From Isohypsibius dastychi (lineage: Eukaryota > Tardigrada > Eutardigrada > Parachela > Isohypsibiidae), in contig JAQIWT010000143.1 of the NCBI GenBank assembly GCA_034696485.1, forward strand, positions 1 to 32,004: DNA of 32,004 nucleotides. Reading direction: 5' to 3'. The position numbers were made by a program, and so were the translations under genes. Positions 30,546 to 32,004 of the stretch are shown here, piece by piece (position 1 is the stretch's first letter; each line of letters opens with the position of its first letter). Under the pieces are notes generated by a model. The model saw only the letters and a program-made list of their open reading frames with translations, was not told the origin of the DNA and did not search any database.

Positions 30546-30993
30546 CTAATTCACAATCTCAAATTTGCGAGATTCAATAGAAGAGAATAGAATGTTCCAG
30601 TATTTAAATGGATAGATCAATTCTGGCCAATCAAGCGATTTATCATGGTGCATCTGACGCGACGTTTTTGCGGTACGGTCTGGATGGTCATGTTTCTGAA
30701 CGTTACGTTGAAAACGTTTCCGTGTCATAAGCTGGCACGGTTTACGGCCCCGTACCGAACAACATATGATCGCAGACTTTCATTTTCCGCCGCTTCTTAA
30801 TCTCTTCATTCCGTGGGATGCTTTCACTCTTGATGACCTGAGTCGGATCGTTTAGCAGCAAACAATGAGTTTTCGTAGGCAAAGCCAGCCATCTGGTGGA
30901 ATATTTTTCTCCCAAGTCTTCCGGAGAGTCACCGACGACATGTGCGTCATCAGGGTCTGCCTCTCCCAAAAGCGATTCTAGTCTAATCACCAT
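30546..30993 (-). CDS. Unrecognised coding region, frameshifted at a G run
   Basis: From ATG 30993 on the minus strand the frame is acidic (L-L-G-E-A-D-P-D-D-A-H-V-V-G-D-S-P-E) then basic (E-E-I-K-K-R-R-K-M-K-V-C-D-H). It is lost at the G4 run (complement of 30748-30751). In the next frame coding-like sequence continues (K-P-C-Q-L-M-T-R-K-R-F-Q-R-N-V) to TAA near 30546. Removing one G joins the two. No domain is recognised. Alternatively these are two unrelated chance frames. Confidence 0.35.
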
Positions 30994-31429
30994 CTTGCTG
31001 TCCGTGAGAGAATAGTTAATTCAGTTGTTCCTTGTGGAGATGCTCTCATAATTTTATTTGCCTATAAAATGTGACAAATTTTGCAATGTTGGCGTTGCAG
31101 TCGGGATAGGGCTTTGTACAACCTGCTTTTTCTTACGTTATCTTTGTTGATCTGCATCTCGTGAACTGAATTGAAAACAACTCTGCGTTAGATCTTGTAA
31201 TTCGTGAGGTATCGATAGTGTGTGAAAAACAACCGGAAAACATTTAATAAAATAAAAAAATAAAAATAAATAAGGTTACAAAAGTTTCCTGCTTACCTTC
31301 CCCAACTTGAGTTGGCGTCCCCAACGTCATTTTTTGCTCCAATTCTGGCTCCAGGGTTATCTGTTATGTGAAATGTGAATTTTGGTGACAGTGAAACATT
31401 TGTATAGAGGAATTTCCACTTGAAAGACA

Positions 31430-31716
31430 CTGTCCGGCTTCGCCACAGGGATTCCGACCAGAGTCGGTGCACTCATTGATCGCGACGCAGATCCCCGGGC
31501 TTTTCTCACGGAAAGCGGGCGCGCATTTGCAGCTGATTTCGGAGCGCTCGTTGGTCAGGCACCGAGCATTGGCTTGGCAGGATGAGCGCTCACAACCGAC
31601 GGCGACGCATCGCTCGTTGACGGATTCATAACCGTTTGGACAGAAACAGACGTAGGAGCCACGTTCGTCTTTGCATCTGCCCGGAGAACAGGGGTTATCG
31701 ACACATTCGTTGACTT
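31430..31716 (-). CDS. EGF-repeat protein, one exon with two and a half EGF domains
   Basis: After a TTGGTGTTTGCAG acceptor (minus strand), the exon opens with E-V-N-E-C-V-D-N-P-C-S-P-G-R-C, a calcium-binding EGF start. It has all six cysteines through G-S-Y-V-C-F-C-P-N-G-Y-E and E-R-C. A second EGF domain follows (G-C-E-R-S-S-C-Q-A-N-A-R-C ... S-C-K-C ... G-I-C), and a third starts A-I-N-E-C-T-D and has three cysteines before the frame leaves the family pattern near 31430, presumably at an exon boundary without an obvious donor. Such tandem EGF modules occur in extracellular matrix, Notch-like and fibrillin-like proteins. A GTGAGT donor at about 31816 suggests an upstream exon on the same strand. 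This is an animal-specific architecture. Confidence 0.8.
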
Positions 31717-31835
31717 CTGCAAACACCAAAAGGTTTTTAAAGGTCACGAAGACACGTTTCACCAAATCAACTGACCAAGAATAAAACTGGCTTCAGCGCC
31801 TGACATCATGACTCACCGCGGATCGTGCTTTGGGA

Positions 31836-31985
31836 GCTCGTTTTTTCGGAGTGGCCATTTTCGGAGTGTAGCTTTGGGAGTCCCGACATCTGGGAGTCCG
31901 TAGCTTTCGGAGTGCCAAAATAGGAGTAAGATTTTTCGGAGTGTCCACTATTCGGAGTCTGACCACCGAGCTTTGGGAGTGAGCA
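31836..31985 (+). repeat. About 16-bp GGAGT minisatellite
   Basis: GGAGTGTAGCTTTG, GGAGTCCCGACATCTG, GGAGTCCGTAGCTTTC and similar units recur about nine times with a 14-17 bp period, anchored on GGAGT. On the minus strand one frame reads Thr-Pro-Lys-type repeats (A-T-P-K-K-R-A-P-K) up to the GTGAGT donor that precedes the EGF exon, so the array may be coding there. Confidence 0.75.
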
Positions 31986-32004
31986 AAAAAACCCATGAAC
32001 CGCT

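Overview
This 32 kb window reads as nuclear DNA of an invertebrate animal. Its recognisable coding sequence lies in short exons separated by small GT-AG introns, mostly about 35-100 nt and a few of 400-850 nt. The recognisable families are eukaryotic, and some are animal: the p44 subunit of TFIIH, a cullin, a KDM4-type JmjN/JmjC histone demethylase, a FICD-type Fic protein, secreted leucine-rich-repeat proteins and an EGF-repeat protein. Mobile DNA includes a Tc1/mariner DD35E transposase, a Maverick/Polinton packaging-ATPase remnant, a CCHC zinc-knuckle remnant and a 0.4 kb foldback element. The sequence alone does not settle the phylum. Short introns and several ATGs just after TTTTCAG-like acceptors suggest a nematode-like or other compact-genome invertebrate.

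Layout. 1-7.1 kb is gene-poor; its one secure item is the 3' end of the TFIIH p44 gene (3722-4113, +). 7.1-8.0 kb (-) holds an unrecognised multi-exon coding region, head to head with a divergent cullin (about 8183-11338, +) that can be followed through about ten exons. 11.6-14.7 kb holds a secreted LRR-type protein, a Tc1-like element whose transposase is split by an 854-nt intron carrying a perfect foldback insertion, and a small membrane protein. 14.8-16.1 kb (-) holds most of a KDM4-like demethylase. Its missing JmjN first exon lies 3.6 kb away on the opposite strand (19734-19856, +), and the segment between is bounded by related inverted repeats (16.14-16.45 and 19.94-20.16 kb). Inside that segment are an unrecognised coding region, a microsatellite and a second LRR protein. 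20.3-22.3 kb holds a zinc-knuckle remnant, a 42-bp tandem repeat, a Fic-domain protein and a 29-bp minisatellite. 22.7-26.1 kb (-) holds unrecognised, partly acidic multi-exon coding sequence. 26.3-30 kb is mostly decayed mobile DNA, including the Polinton-type ATPase. 30-32 kb has a tiny secreted-peptide ORF, an unrecognised minus-strand coding region, EGF repeats and a GGAGT minisatellite.

The main observation is that the KDM4 gene appears to have been cut by inversion of the 16.45-19.94 kb segment between inverted intronic repeats. Flipping the segment would put the JmjN exon back in front of the exon beginning V-I-P-P-R-E-W. The second theme is that many clear coding regions carry single-base frameshifts at homopolymer runs, which resembles long-read consensus error, while several also carry in-frame stops that such errors do not explain. 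Any reading of genes here as functional is therefore provisional.
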